A stretch of DNA of 48,742 nt, taken from NCBI GenBank assembly GCA_016297945.1, contig JAEDFR010000008.1:1-48742 (forward strand), in the 5' to 3' direction. This document shows positions 9,344 to 17,806 of this stretch, in pieces (position 1 is the first letter of the stretch; each line of letters opens with the position of its first letter). This DNA comes from Lachnospiraceae bacterium. GTDB taxonomy: Bacteria; Bacillota; Clostridia; Lachnospirales; Lachnospiraceae. The position numbers and the translations under genes were made by a program. Under the pieces are notes generated by a model that saw only the letters and a program-made list of their open reading frames with translations, was not told the origin of the DNA and made no database searches.

Positions 9344-10036
9344 ATGATTTATTCAAAAGAAGTGGAAGAAATGTGCCCGGTAGCACAGGGCGTTCATCAC
9401 GGCTGTGCTCCTATCCCGGAAGAAGCAAAATGGGTTAAGGCAAAAGAAGTTAAGGATATTTCCGGTTATACACATGGTATTGGCTGGTGTGCACCTCAGC
9501 AGGGTGCCTGCAAATTATCCTTAAATGTTAAGGAAGGAATTATTCAGGAAGCATTAGTTGAGACAATCGGTTGTTCCGGTATGACTCATTCAGCTGCTAT
9601 GGCTGCAGAAATTCTTCCCGGATTAACCGTTATGGAAGCATTGAATACAGACCTTGTTTGTGATGCTATCAATACAGCAATGAGAGAATTATTCTTACAG
9701 ATCGTTTATGGTCGTACACAGTCAGCTTTCTCTGAAGGCGGTCTTGCAATCGGCGCAGGTCTTGAAGATTTAGGTAAAGGTTCTCGTTCCATGGTTGGTA
9801 CTACATACGGTACACTTTCAAAGGGACCCAGATACCTTGAACTTACAGATGGTTATATCACAGGTGTTGCACTTGATGAAGATGATCAGATCATCGGATA
9901 CAAATACGTTAACTTCGGTAAGATGATGGATTTCATCAAAGCCGGTGATGACGCTGCAACAGCACTTGAAAAAGCTTCTGGTCAGTATGGTCGTGTACAG
10001 GATGCTGTACGTGTAATTGACCCTAGAAAAGAGTAA
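9344..10036 (+). CDS. NifU/IscU-like iron-sulfur scaffold family protein
   Basis: A 230-residue protein related to NifU/IscU-type scaffolds but longer and divergent. Cysteines at 11, 21, 49, 56 and 77 include the local motifs GWCAPQQGAC and TIGCSGMTHSA, the latter resembling the GC-rich scaffold loop. A dedicated function is not established. The ATG at 9344 is used because GAAAGGAG lies just upstream; the in-frame extension to 9302 has no ribosome site. It is followed 20 bp later by a GGGtGRT protein, its usual partner in anaerobic Firmicutes, so the two probably act together. Family is likely; assembly of Fe-S clusters is inference. Confidence 0.82.
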   Translation: MIYSKEVEEMCPVAQGVHHGCAPIPEEAKWVKAKEVKDISGYTHGIGWCAPQQGACKLSLNVKEGIIQEALVETIGCSGMTHSAAMAAEILPGLTVMEALNTDLVCDAINTAMRELFLQIVYGRTQSAFSEGGLAIGAGLEDLGKGSRSMVGTTYGTLSKGPRYLELTDGYITGVALDEDDQIIGYKYVNFGKMMDFIKAGDDAATALEKASGQYGRVQDAVRVIDPRKE

Positions 10037-10056
10037 GGATTAGGAGGAGAAAACAC

Positions 10057-11076
10057 ATGGCTTTATTTGAATCATATGAAAGAAGAGAACCTCAGATTCT
10101 TGCTGTATTAAAACAGTATGGCATTAATTCAATTGAGGAATGTAAAGATATTACAATGGCTGCCGGTATCGATGTATATAGCTTAATCGAAGGCATTCAG
10201 CCGATTTGTTTCGAAAATGCAAAATGGGCTTATACAGTAGGCGCTGCAATTGCTATTAAGAAAAACTGCCGTAAAGCTGCTGATGCTGCTGCAGCAATCG
10301 GTGAAGGTCTTCAGGCTTTCTGTATCCCCGGATCAGTTGCTGATACACGTAAAGTAGGTCTTGGACATGGTAACCTTGGTAAAATGTTATTGGAAGAAGA
10401 AACAGAATGTTTCGCTTTCTTAGCAGGTCACGAATCATTCGCAGCTGCTGAAGGTGCTATCGGTATCGCAGAAAAAGCTAACAAAGTTCGTAAAACACCT
10501 CTTCGTGTTATCTTAAACGGTCTTGGAAAAGATGCTGCTCAGATTATTTCTCGTATCAACGGATTTACATTTGTTGAAACAGAATATGATCCTTATACCA
10601 ATACAGTAAAAGAAGTTTCCAGAAAATGCTACTCAAAGGATGCAAACAGCCCTCGTGCAAAAGTTAACTGCTACGGCGCTAACGATGTTTGTGAAGGTGT
10701 AGCAATTATGTGGAAAGAAAATGTAGACGTATCTATCACAGGTAACTCTACAAATCCTACCAGATTCCAGCATCCTGTTGCAGGTACTTATAAAAAAGAA
10801 AGAATCGAAGCTGGTAAGAAATACTTCTCAGTTGCTTCCGGTGGTGGTACAGGACGTACCTTACATCCCGATAACATGGCTGCAGGTCCTGCATCTTATG
10901 GTATGACAGATACAATGGGACGTATGCATTCTGATGCACAGTTTGCAGGTTCTTCTTCTGTACCGGCTCACGTAGAAATGATGGGCTTAATCGGTGCAGG
11001 TAACAATCCTATGGTTGGTATGACTGTTTCAACAGCTGTTTCTATCGAAGAAGCTGCTACAGCAGGAAAATTCTAA
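10057..11076 (+). CDS. GGGtGRT family protein
   Basis: A 339-residue soluble protein of the GGGtGRT family (PF14057), named for its glycine-rich motif, here VASGGGTGRTLHPDN (motif core 262-268). No enzymatic role is established. The motif resembles a nucleotide- or phosphate-binding loop. It starts after TTAGGAGGAG and sits 20 bp downstream of the NifU-like gene, consistent with one operon and one pathway. Codon use in both genes is even and rich in GCT/GCA/GGT, which suggests good expression. A terminator follows. Confidence 0.88.
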   Translation: MALFESYERREPQILAVLKQYGINSIEECKDITMAAGIDVYSLIEGIQPICFENAKWAYTVGAAIAIKKNCRKAADAAAAIGEGLQAFCIPGSVADTRKVGLGHGNLGKMLLEEETECFAFLAGHESFAAAEGAIGIAEKANKVRKTPLRVILNGLGKDAAQIISRINGFTFVETEYDPYTNTVKEVSRKCYSKDANSPRAKVNCYGANDVCEGVAIMWKENVDVSITGNSTNPTRFQHPVAGTYKKERIEAGKKYFSVASGGGTGRTLHPDNMAAGPASYGMTDTMGRMHSDAQFAGSSSVPAHVEMMGLIGAGNNPMVGMTVSTAVSIEEAATAGKF

Positions 11077-11101
11077 GAAGATATATTATTAGGATAATAG
11101 A

Positions 11102-11136
11102 CGGGCTATTTGGATTTTTCCGAATGGCCCGGATTT
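11102..11136 (+). terminator. Intrinsic terminator after the GGGtGRT gene
   Basis: A 13-bp imperfect stem, CGGGCTATTTGGA (11102-11114) with TCCGAATGGCCCG (11119-11131), followed by GATTTTG. The T-run is short, so efficiency is uncertain. Confidence 0.65.
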
Positions 11137-11158
11137 TGTATTATGGAGGAATACTATT

Positions 11159-11971
11159 ATGTTGGATCGTAAAACAATAAAGCAGCATGCAAAATCAGTG
11201 TTGTCTGCGAATTATGGCGTGATCATTGGAACATTTGCAGTCTATTCTCTGATTTCATTAATATGTGGAATGGTTCCGTATATAGGTGGAATAGCATGTA
11301 TGATTGTTGTTCCGGTTGTTATGATTGGTATGATGAATCTGTTGGTGCGTTTATATCGTGGAGAAAAAGTTGAGTTCTCTGATATGTTTAATGGATTTCA
11401 GAATTTCGGACATAATCTTGGTGGCTATTGGTATATGTATTTATTCCTTTTTCTTTGGACTTTATTATTTTATATTCCGGGAATTATCAAAGGATATGCA
11501 TATTTTATGGCTCCCTATATTTTAATGGATCAACCTGAAATTGATGCGACAGAAGCATTGGAAAAATCCAAACAAATGACAAATGGTCATAAAATGGATT
11601 TATTTGTTATGCATTTGAGTTTTATCGGTTGGGCATTGTTAAGTGTATTTACATTTGGTCTTCTTTCATTCTTTTACGTAGTGCCTTATATGATGTTGAC
11701 TTCTGCCGGATATTATGTAGTACTTCGCAATCAGGAAATCTACACAACAGGCAGTGCCGCAGCATATACACCCAATACACCCAATTCCTTTGCACAGGAT
11801 TCCTTTACACAGCCTGATTATTATCAGCCACAGAGTGCTTATCAGCCGATGAATAATTTCACAAGCACTCCTGTTTTAACAGATAGTAATCCATATATGG
11901 ATAATAAGATAGAGGATGAAAACACAAATGAGAATCCATATATGCAGGATATGGGAAATGACCAGGTATAA
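11159..11971 (+). CDS. DUF975 family integral membrane protein
   Basis: A 270-residue membrane protein with about four to five hydrophobic helices in the first 190 residues, matching the DUF975 family of unknown function. The start of the protein (DRKTIKQHAKSVL) and the pattern PGIIKGYAYFMAPYILMD are typical. The last 80 residues form a polar Gln/Asn/Pro/Tyr-rich tail with NPYM motifs, presumably cytoplasmic and disordered. RBS ATGGAGGAA. It stands as a single gene between two hairpins. Confidence 0.85.
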   Translation: MLDRKTIKQHAKSVLSANYGVIIGTFAVYSLISLICGMVPYIGGIACMIVVPVVMIGMMNLLVRLYRGEKVEFSDMFNGFQNFGHNLGGYWYMYLFLFLWTLLFYIPGIIKGYAYFMAPYILMDQPEIDATEALEKSKQMTNGHKMDLFVMHLSFIGWALLSVFTFGLLSFFYVVPYMMLTSAGYYVVLRNQEIYTTGSAAAYTPNTPNSFAQDSFTQPDYYQPQSAYQPMNNFTSTPVLTDSNPYMDNKIEDENTNENPYMQDMGNDQV

Positions 11972-12004
11972 CCAAGCAGTGGTCTATTGACATACCCAAG
12001 AGTA

Positions 12005-12033
12005 TTGTGTATACAATTGAAAAATGCTATAAT
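12005..12033 (+). promoter_or_regulatory. Possible promoter upstream of metH
   Basis: TTGTGT (12005-12010), a 17-bp spacer and a perfect TATAAT (12028-12033). Transcripts would start at the base of the next hairpin. Confidence 0.45.
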
Positions 12034-12066
12034 AAAACTCTGTATGTGGATTACATGCAGAGTTTT
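12034..12066 (+). terminator. 14-bp hairpin between DUF975 and metH (terminator or 5' leader stem)
   Basis: AAAACTCTGTATGT (12034-12047) pairs with ACATGCAGAGTTTT (12053-12066) with one wobble and a 5-nt loop. The A/T flanks allow termination of DUF975 transcripts. It also sits directly after a TATAAT, so it could be a stabilising 5' stem of the metH mRNA. Confidence 0.7.
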
Positions 12067-12139
12067 ATTATGTTATGAATGGCAAGGTTGATTTATCTGA
12101 CATACTTTGCATGAGATAAAATAAGATAGAGGTAGTATC

Positions 12140-14674
12140 GTGACAAAACAGGAATTTCAACAGCTTTGTGAGAAGCAGATTATATATTTAGATGGTGCAA
12201 CAGGCTCTAATTTGATGAAAGCCGGAATGCCCATGGGAGTATGTCCGGAAAAATGGATATTAGAGCATGAGCAGGCACTGGTTGATTTGCAGACAGCTTA
12301 TATCGAAGCAGGAACGAATATTTTATATGCGCCTACTTTTACTGCAAATCGTATAAAATTGGCAGAGTATCATTTGGAAGATCAGGTTGAAGAAATCAAT
12401 ACCAGATTAATTCGACTTTCCAAAAAAACAGCAGGTACAAAGGCGCTGGTTGCAGCTGATCTCACGATGACCGGTAAGCAGTTAAAGCCAATGGGACCAT
12501 TGGATTTTGAGGAATTAATTGATATTTATAAAGAACAGATACGGTATGTGGAAAAAGCCGGAGCTGATTTGATTGTAATTGAGACCATGATGAGTTTGCA
12601 GGAGACCAGGGCGGCAGCGATTGCTGCAATGGAAGTTTGTAATCTTCCTGTTATGGCTACACTTACTTTTGAAAGTGACGGAAGAACTCTCTTTGGTTCT
12701 GATGCCAAGTCTGCCGCCATTACATTGTCACACTTACATGTGGATGCGATTGGTGCTAATTGTTCTACCGGCCCTGATCAGATGTGTAAAATCCTTAAGG
12801 CAATGGCAGAAGTAACCAATCTTCCGCTAATTGCAAAACCAAATGCCGGACTGCCTTCTTTAGATGAGAATGGGAATACCGTATACGATATGGACAGTGA
12901 TACTTTTTCTTCTCAGATGGTGGAAATTGTGGAAGCGGGTGCATCAATTTTAGGCGGATGTTGTGGTACTAGTCCTGAGTATATTCAAAAATTGGTTGAA
13001 AAAACGAGAAATATATCTGTTCCAAAACGTGATTTAACAGGAAGACATTTTCTTTGTTCGGAAAGACAGAGTCTCGAATTTGGATTGAATGATTGCTTTA
13101 TGGTTGTTGGAGAAAGAATCAATCCTACCGGTAAGAAAAAGCTTCAGGCTGAAATCCGGGAAGGTAAACTGGATTTGGTTGATCAGTTTGCAATTGAACA
13201 GGAAGAATGCGGTGCAAAAATCCTGGATATCAATATGGGAATGAGCGGCATTGATGAAAAGTCCATGATGCTGACGGTATTGGAGGAAGTTGCCAGCATT
13301 ACTTCCTTGCCATTATCGATTGATTCTTCCCATGTGGATGTGATAGAAGCCGCACTTCGCAGATATCCGGGACGTGCTTTGATAAATTCCATTTCTTTTG
13401 AAAAAGAAAAAGTAGATAAACTTTTGCCGATTGCAAAAAAATATGGTGCCATGTTTATTCTATTACCTTTATCAGATGAAGGATTGCCCAAAGATACGGA
13501 TGAAAAGATAGCAATTATTCATAAAGTCATGGATAAGGCTATTGCGCTTGGAATGACAAAGGATGATATTATTGTTGACGGTCTGGTGGCAACGGTTGCA
13601 GCAAATCCTCTTGCGGCTAGAGAAACGCTTCAGACGATACGGTATTGTAAAGAAAACGGCATTGCAACCACTTGTGGGCTTTCCAATATATCGTTTGGTC
13701 TGCCGGAACGAATGAATATTAACAGTGCATTTTTAACAATGGCTATTCAAGAAGGCCTGACTATGGCAATTGCCAATCCGAATCAGGAAATGCTGGTAAA
13801 TGCGGCTTATTCGGCGGATATTTTGATGGCAAAAGAAGGTGCTGATCTTTTATATATCGATCGAATGAATGCGATTAAAGAGGAAAGAGAAGCATACATG
13901 CTAAATCATCCGGAGATGATAAATCGGGGTATACCGTCAAATGCTTTGGCGAATCTCTCAACAAATCAGGCGAACGGTAAAGAAACGAAAATAGCCTTGC
14001 AAGATACAGCATTAAATAATGCTGTGCTGACCGGACAAGTTGCGGATACTTTGAAAGATGTAAAAGATGCTGTTTTAAAAGGAAAACAACGAGATATTGT
14101 CAAATTAACAGAAGCAGCTGTATCGGCTTCCTATGAGCCGCAGCAGATTTTAAACGAAGCATTAATGCCTGCAATTAATGAGGTAGGTGAGCTTTTCGAT
14201 CAGGGAAAGTATTTTCTGCCCCAGTTGATTGCCAGTGCCGAGACTATGAAAAAGTCGATTGACTATTTAGAACCGATGTTAAAATCGGAAGGCGTGGAAG
14301 CAGATATGCCTACTATTGTGATTGCCACAGTCAAAGGCGATATTCATGATATCGGTAAAAATCTCGTAGCATTGATGTTGAAAAATCATGGATTTACCGT
14401 CGTCGATCTTGGCAAAGATGTTCCCAGAGAGGAAATCATTAAGATGGCGCGGGAAAAACACGCAAGTATCATTGCGTTGTCTGCTTTGATGACAACAACG
14501 ATGCAGGAAATGAAAAATGTCATCAATTTAGCTAAAGAAGAAGGCATAACAGCAAAATTCATGATTGGTGGCGCGGTTATTACACAGGAATATGCGGATG
14601 AAATTGGTGCGGACGGCTATTCCAAGGATGCTGCCGATGCCGTCAAGCTGGCGCAAAAATTGTGTGAATCTTGA
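12140..14674 (+). CDS. metH: Cobalamin-dependent methionine synthase lacking the reactivation domain
   Basis: Transfers a methyl group from methyltetrahydrofolate via cobalamin to homocysteine, giving methionine. Domains run in order: homocysteine-binding barrel (about 1-295, ending with zinc ligands in GGCCGTSPE), pterin-binding barrel (about 315-570, VVGERINPTGKKK), helical cap (about 640-715) and B12 domain (about 720-844) with DIHDIGKN carrying the cobalt-ligating histidine. At 844 residues it lacks the C-terminal SAM-dependent activation domain of the E. coli enzyme, as usual in Clostridia, so a separate reactivase is expected. The start is a GTG at 12140 after AGAGG. No S-box or cobalamin riboswitch is visible upstream. 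Confidence 0.93.
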   Translation: MTKQEFQQLCEKQIIYLDGATGSNLMKAGMPMGVCPEKWILEHEQALVDLQTAYIEAGTNILYAPTFTANRIKLAEYHLEDQVEEINTRLIRLSKKTAGTKALVAADLTMTGKQLKPMGPLDFEELIDIYKEQIRYVEKAGADLIVIETMMSLQETRAAAIAAMEVCNLPVMATLTFESDGRTLFGSDAKSAAITLSHLHVDAIGANCSTGPDQMCKILKAMAEVTNLPLIAKPNAGLPSLDENGNTVYDMDSDTFSSQMVEIVEAGASILGGCCGTSPEYIQKLVEKTRNISVPKRDLTGRHFLCSERQSLEFGLNDCFMVVGERINPTGKKKLQAEIREGKLDLVDQFAIEQEECGAKILDINMGMSGIDEKSMMLTVLEEVASITSLPLSIDSSHVDVIEAALRRYPGRALINSISFEKEKVDKLLPIAKKYGAMFILLPLSDEGLPKDTDEKIAIIHKVMDKAIALGMTKDDIIVDGLVATVAANPLAARETLQTIRYCKENGIATTCGLSNISFGLPERMNINSAFLTMAIQEGLTMAIANPNQEMLVNAAYSADILMAKEGADLLYIDRMNAIKEEREAYMLNHPEMINRGIPSNALANLSTNQANGKETKIALQDTALNNAVLTGQVADTLKDVKDAVLKGKQRDIVKLTEAAVSASYEPQQILNEALMPAINEVGELFDQGKYFLPQLIASAETMKKSIDYLEPMLKSEGVEADMPTIVIATVKGDIHDIGKNLVALMLKNHGFTVVDLGKDVPREEIIKMAREKHASIIALSALMTTTMQEMKNVINLAKEEGITAKFMIGGAVITQEYADEIGADGYSKDAADAVKLAQKLCES

Positions 14675-14851
14675 TACGTTTTTTCAAAGTTTGATAGTAT
14701 GAGGCATTTGTGAATTGCGATAATTATGTAGTAACGAATCAATCCATATGCAACATATATATTGTGCGAAACAATTTGTGCATATTGTTGAGATAATAAG
14801 TAAATATCAAATTCATTCGAAAAAATTAATGAGATAAAATGATTAATTGTC

Positions 14852-14870
14852 AAATTAATCCGATTAATTT
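14852..14870. promoter_or_regulatory. AT-rich palindrome upstream of ilvB
   Basis: AAATTAAT-CCG-ATTAATTT is a perfect 8-3-8 palindrome in the 280-bp gap between metH and ilvB, with two more ATTAAT copies at 14825-14846. It could be an operator. No T-box or leader peptide is visible in this gap. Confidence 0.35.
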
Positions 14871-14954
14871 ATGAGAATAAATGTAAATATGAAATGTATT
14901 CAAAAAATAAAGAGAACAATTTAGCTATATAAAATACAGGAGGAAACAGAAAAA

Positions 14955-16568
14955 ATGATAGGTGCAGATGCAATGGTTAAATGCTTGGAAAAAGAAGGCG
15001 TAAAAGTTGTTTTTGGATATCCTGGTGTTGCCATTTGTCCATTTTATAACAGTATTTTGGATTCGGAGATTGAAAGCGTTTTGGTCAGAACTGAACAAAA
15101 TGCGGCTCATGCGGCAAGCGGTCTGGCAAGGGTTACGGATGGAATTGGCGTATGTGCAGTCACAAGCGGTCCCGGTGCAACTAATTTGATTACGGGAATA
15201 GCAACTGCATTTGCAGACAGTATTCCGATGATCTGTATTACCGGTCAGGTAAACAGTGAATTGCTCGGAAGTGATGTTTTCCAGGAAGCGGATATTACCG
15301 GAGCAGTAGAATCTTTTGTAAAGTACAGTTATCTGGTAAAAGACGTGAATGATATTCCGCGTATTTTTAAAGAAGCATTTTATATTGCAACAACGGGACG
15401 AAAAGGACCTGTCTTAATCGATGTTCCGATTGATGTTCAAAATGCCAAAATCAGTAATTTTGAATATCCGGAAGAAATATCATTAAGAACTTATAAACCG
15501 ACGGTAAAAGGTCATTCCCAGCAGATTAAGCGTGTCATCAAGGAATTACAGAAAGTGAAACGTCCAATTATCTGTGTGGGCGGTGGTGTTGCTTTATCGC
15601 AGGCAGATAAAGAACTGATCGAGTTTGCTGAGCATCATAGAATTCCGGTTGTATCCACGATGATGGGAATTGGTATTATGCCGACCAAGCATCCATTATA
15701 TTTCGGAATGGTCGGAAATAACGGAAAACCTTATGCAAATCGTGCCATGAATGAGGCTGATCTGATTATTATGGCCGGCGCGCGTGTGGCAGACAGAGCT
15801 ATCAGCCAGCCGGATTTGATTTTCGACAATAAAGTCTTGGTACATATGGATGTGGATCCTGCTGAAATCGGTAAAAATGTTGGTCCTACCATTCCTTTGG
15901 TAGGTGATGCAAAGCACATTTTTAAAGACTTTGAGGAACATGATTTTTACTGTGATTCGGATGCATGGGTTGAAACCTTAAACGGATACCGGAAAGAAAT
16001 GGAACCTAAACGCCCGGATCATCCCGGCTTTGTGGATCCGGCTAAATTTATTACCAGATTATCCGAGAAAATGGAAGATGATGCTATTTATGTTGCGGAT
16101 GTCGGACAAAACCAGATTTGGTCCTGTGCTTATCATGTGGTAAAGAACGGAAGATTTTTAACATCCGGTGGTATGGGAACTATGGGATATTCCATTCCTG
16201 CTGCCATGGGTGCTAAATACGCATTAAAGGACAAACAGGTTATTGCGGTATGTGGAGACGGTTCTTTCCAGATGTCCATGATGGAACTTGCTACGATGCG
16301 TCAACATGGCATTAACAGTAAAGTGATTGTGTTAAAAAATAATTATCTTGGTATGGTTCGTCAATATCAGCACTTTACGTACAAAGACAATTATTCGGTT
16401 GTTGATTTGACAGGCAGTCCTGATTTGGAACACATATCGGCAGCTTACAATATGCCGTTTTTCAGACTGACTTCCATGGATGAGATGGAAGATATGCTGG
16501 ATGCATTTCTTAAAAATGATTCTGCATGTCTGATGGAAGTGTTAATTGATCCCATGGATCTGGTATAG
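14955..16568 (+). CDS. ilvB: Acetolactate synthase large subunit
   Basis: ThDP-dependent enzyme that condenses pyruvate with pyruvate or 2-oxobutyrate, the first shared step of valine, leucine and isoleucine synthesis. The 537-residue protein shows the N-terminal ThDP-binding glutamate region (VRTEQNAAHAASG), the central FAD/TPP-fold domain (CVGGGVALS) and the C-terminal ThDP motif from GDGSFQ to NN. It lacks long extensions. The start follows CAGGAGGAAAC. It is followed 25 bp later by its regulatory subunit. The anabolic type is supported by the adjacent ilvN and ilvC. Confidence 0.93.
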   Translation: MIGADAMVKCLEKEGVKVVFGYPGVAICPFYNSILDSEIESVLVRTEQNAAHAASGLARVTDGIGVCAVTSGPGATNLITGIATAFADSIPMICITGQVNSELLGSDVFQEADITGAVESFVKYSYLVKDVNDIPRIFKEAFYIATTGRKGPVLIDVPIDVQNAKISNFEYPEEISLRTYKPTVKGHSQQIKRVIKELQKVKRPIICVGGGVALSQADKELIEFAEHHRIPVVSTMMGIGIMPTKHPLYFGMVGNNGKPYANRAMNEADLIIMAGARVADRAISQPDLIFDNKVLVHMDVDPAEIGKNVGPTIPLVGDAKHIFKDFEEHDFYCDSDAWVETLNGYRKEMEPKRPDHPGFVDPAKFITRLSEKMEDDAIYVADVGQNQIWSCAYHVVKNGRFLTSGGMGTMGYSIPAAMGAKYALKDKQVIAVCGDGSFQMSMMELATMRQHGINSKVIVLKNNYLGMVRQYQHFTYKDNYSVVDLTGSPDLEHISAAYNMPFFRLTSMDEMEDMLDAFLKNDSACLMEVLIDPMDLV

Positions 16569-16593
16569 TAGATGGTTTGAGAGGTGCAGATAA

Positions 16594-17079
16594 ATGAAAA
16601 AAATATATTCCGTTTTAGTTGAAAACCGTTCCGGTGTACTTGCAAAAGTATCCGGTCTGTTCTCTAGAAGAAGTTTTAATATTGATTCGCTTGCAGTGGG
16701 AGAAACCGATGATCCCACCGTATCCTGTATGACCATTGTCAGTTCCGGAAATGAACGGACTTTACAGCAGATAGAAAAGCAGTTAAATAAAAAACTGGAT
16801 ATTATCAAAGTAAAAACCTTCGATGAAAGTCACAGTATATCCCGTGAAATGATGTTAATGAAGGTAAAATACAACAAAAACAATCGCCGCGATATTATGG
16901 AAATATGTGAAATTATGAAGGCAGATATTGTTGATATGAGTAAGACATACATGATTATCCAGATTTGTGATGTTCCCGAAAAAATTAAACTGTTAATCGA
17001 TATGTTTGCTTCTGTCAGCATTGTAGAGGTAGCAAGAACCGGAACCCTGGCTCTTCCTAAATGCAGTGAAAACGAATAG
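16594..17079 (+). CDS. ilvN: Acetolactate synthase small (regulatory) subunit, copy 1
   Basis: Regulatory subunit of 161 residues that binds feedback valine and stimulates the large subunit. An N-terminal ACT domain (2-75) shows the family pattern VENRSGVLAKVSGLFSRR, and a smaller C-terminal ACT-like region follows. Compared with the second copy downstream it has Ser where the other has Gly after the double Arg (RRSFNID against RRGYNIE). RBS GAGAGGTG. Being adjacent to ilvB it is likely cotranscribed with it. Confidence 0.9.
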   Translation: MKKIYSVLVENRSGVLAKVSGLFSRRSFNIDSLAVGETDDPTVSCMTIVSSGNERTLQQIEKQLNKKLDIIKVKTFDESHSISREMMLMKVKYNKNNRRDIMEICEIMKADIVDMSKTYMIIQICDVPEKIKLLIDMFASVSIVEVARTGTLALPKCSENE

Positions 17080-17133
17080 TTAAAGGCGTTATTATAACTT
17101 AAAGTTATGAAAAACATAAGGGCTGTTCATACG

Positions 17134-17163
17134 TTGACAAAGCAAATCATATGCTGATAAAAT
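17134..17163 (+). promoter_or_regulatory. Promoter of the second small-subunit gene
   Basis: TTGACA (17134-17139), an 18-bp spacer and TAAAAT (17158-17163). The -10 box overlaps the upstream in-frame ATG at 17162, which supports ATG 17192 as the true start. Confidence 0.7.
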
Positions 17164-17191
17164 GAAATTCAGCATGAAAGGAATGGAAATT

Positions 17192-17701
17192 ATGCAAAAG
17201 AAAGTATTTCAGTTGTTAGTAGATAATACCTCCGGTGTATTAAGTCGTATTTCCGGTTTGTTCAGCCGTCGTGGATACAATATTGAAAGCATTACGGCAG
17301 GTGTTACGGCAGATCCGAATTATACCCGCATTACCATTGTTACAAGCGGTGACGATGAGATTTTGGATCAGATAGAAAAGCAGGTTGGCAAGCTTGTTGA
17401 TGTACGGGATATCAAAGTATTAGAACCGAACGAGTCTGTATACCGAGAACTGGTTTTAATTAAAATCAGGGTTACTTCCGAAAACAGACTTTCCGTAATC
17501 GGTTTGGTTGACAGTTTTAAAGCAAGAATCGTGGATGTTTCCAAAGAAAGTCTGACTGTTGAGATGGAAGTAAAAGGAATCAGTGACAGCAAGATTGACA
17601 ATTTTATCAATTTACTGGAAGGATATGAGATTTTGGAGCTTGCTCGTACCGGTTTAATCGGTCTTGGACGAGGCACGGAAAATGTCACCTATTTACCATA
17701 G
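17192..17701 (+). CDS. ilvH: Acetolactate synthase small subunit, copy 2
   Basis: A second ACT-domain regulatory subunit, 169 residues, with the canonical sequence VDNTSGVLSRISGLFSRRGY and a full C-terminal region (KARIVDVSKESLTVEMEV). It is closer to the standard IlvN/IlvH sequence than copy 1. The ATG at 17192 follows GAAAGGAATGG; the ATG at 17162 lies inside the -10 box of the gene's own promoter. It precedes ilvC by about 105 bp. The two copies could give differently feedback-regulated holoenzymes (inference). Confidence 0.9.
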   Translation: MQKKVFQLLVDNTSGVLSRISGLFSRRGYNIESITAGVTADPNYTRITIVTSGDDEILDQIEKQVGKLVDVRDIKVLEPNESVYRELVLIKIRVTSENRLSVIGLVDSFKARIVDVSKESLTVEMEVKGISDSKIDNFINLLEGYEILELARTGLIGLGRGTENVTYLP

Positions 17702-17806
17702 TGTTTAAGAAGTTAATTCTGATACGTTTTATCGCTTTCGCGAAGATATGTTAGCAGGAAATAACTTTCTAAATATAAATATTAATTTTACTAGGAGGAT
17801 TTTAAA

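Noticed and set aside
14675..14954. Search for a T-box or leader peptide before ilvB
   Set aside because: No conserved T-box core (GGGTGGNACCGCG-like) and no run of Leu/Val/Ile codons after a ribosome site were seen.
17162..17191. Earlier ATG for the second acetolactate synthase small subunit
   Set aside because: It falls in the -10 box of the gene's promoter and has no ribosome site; ATG 17192 does.
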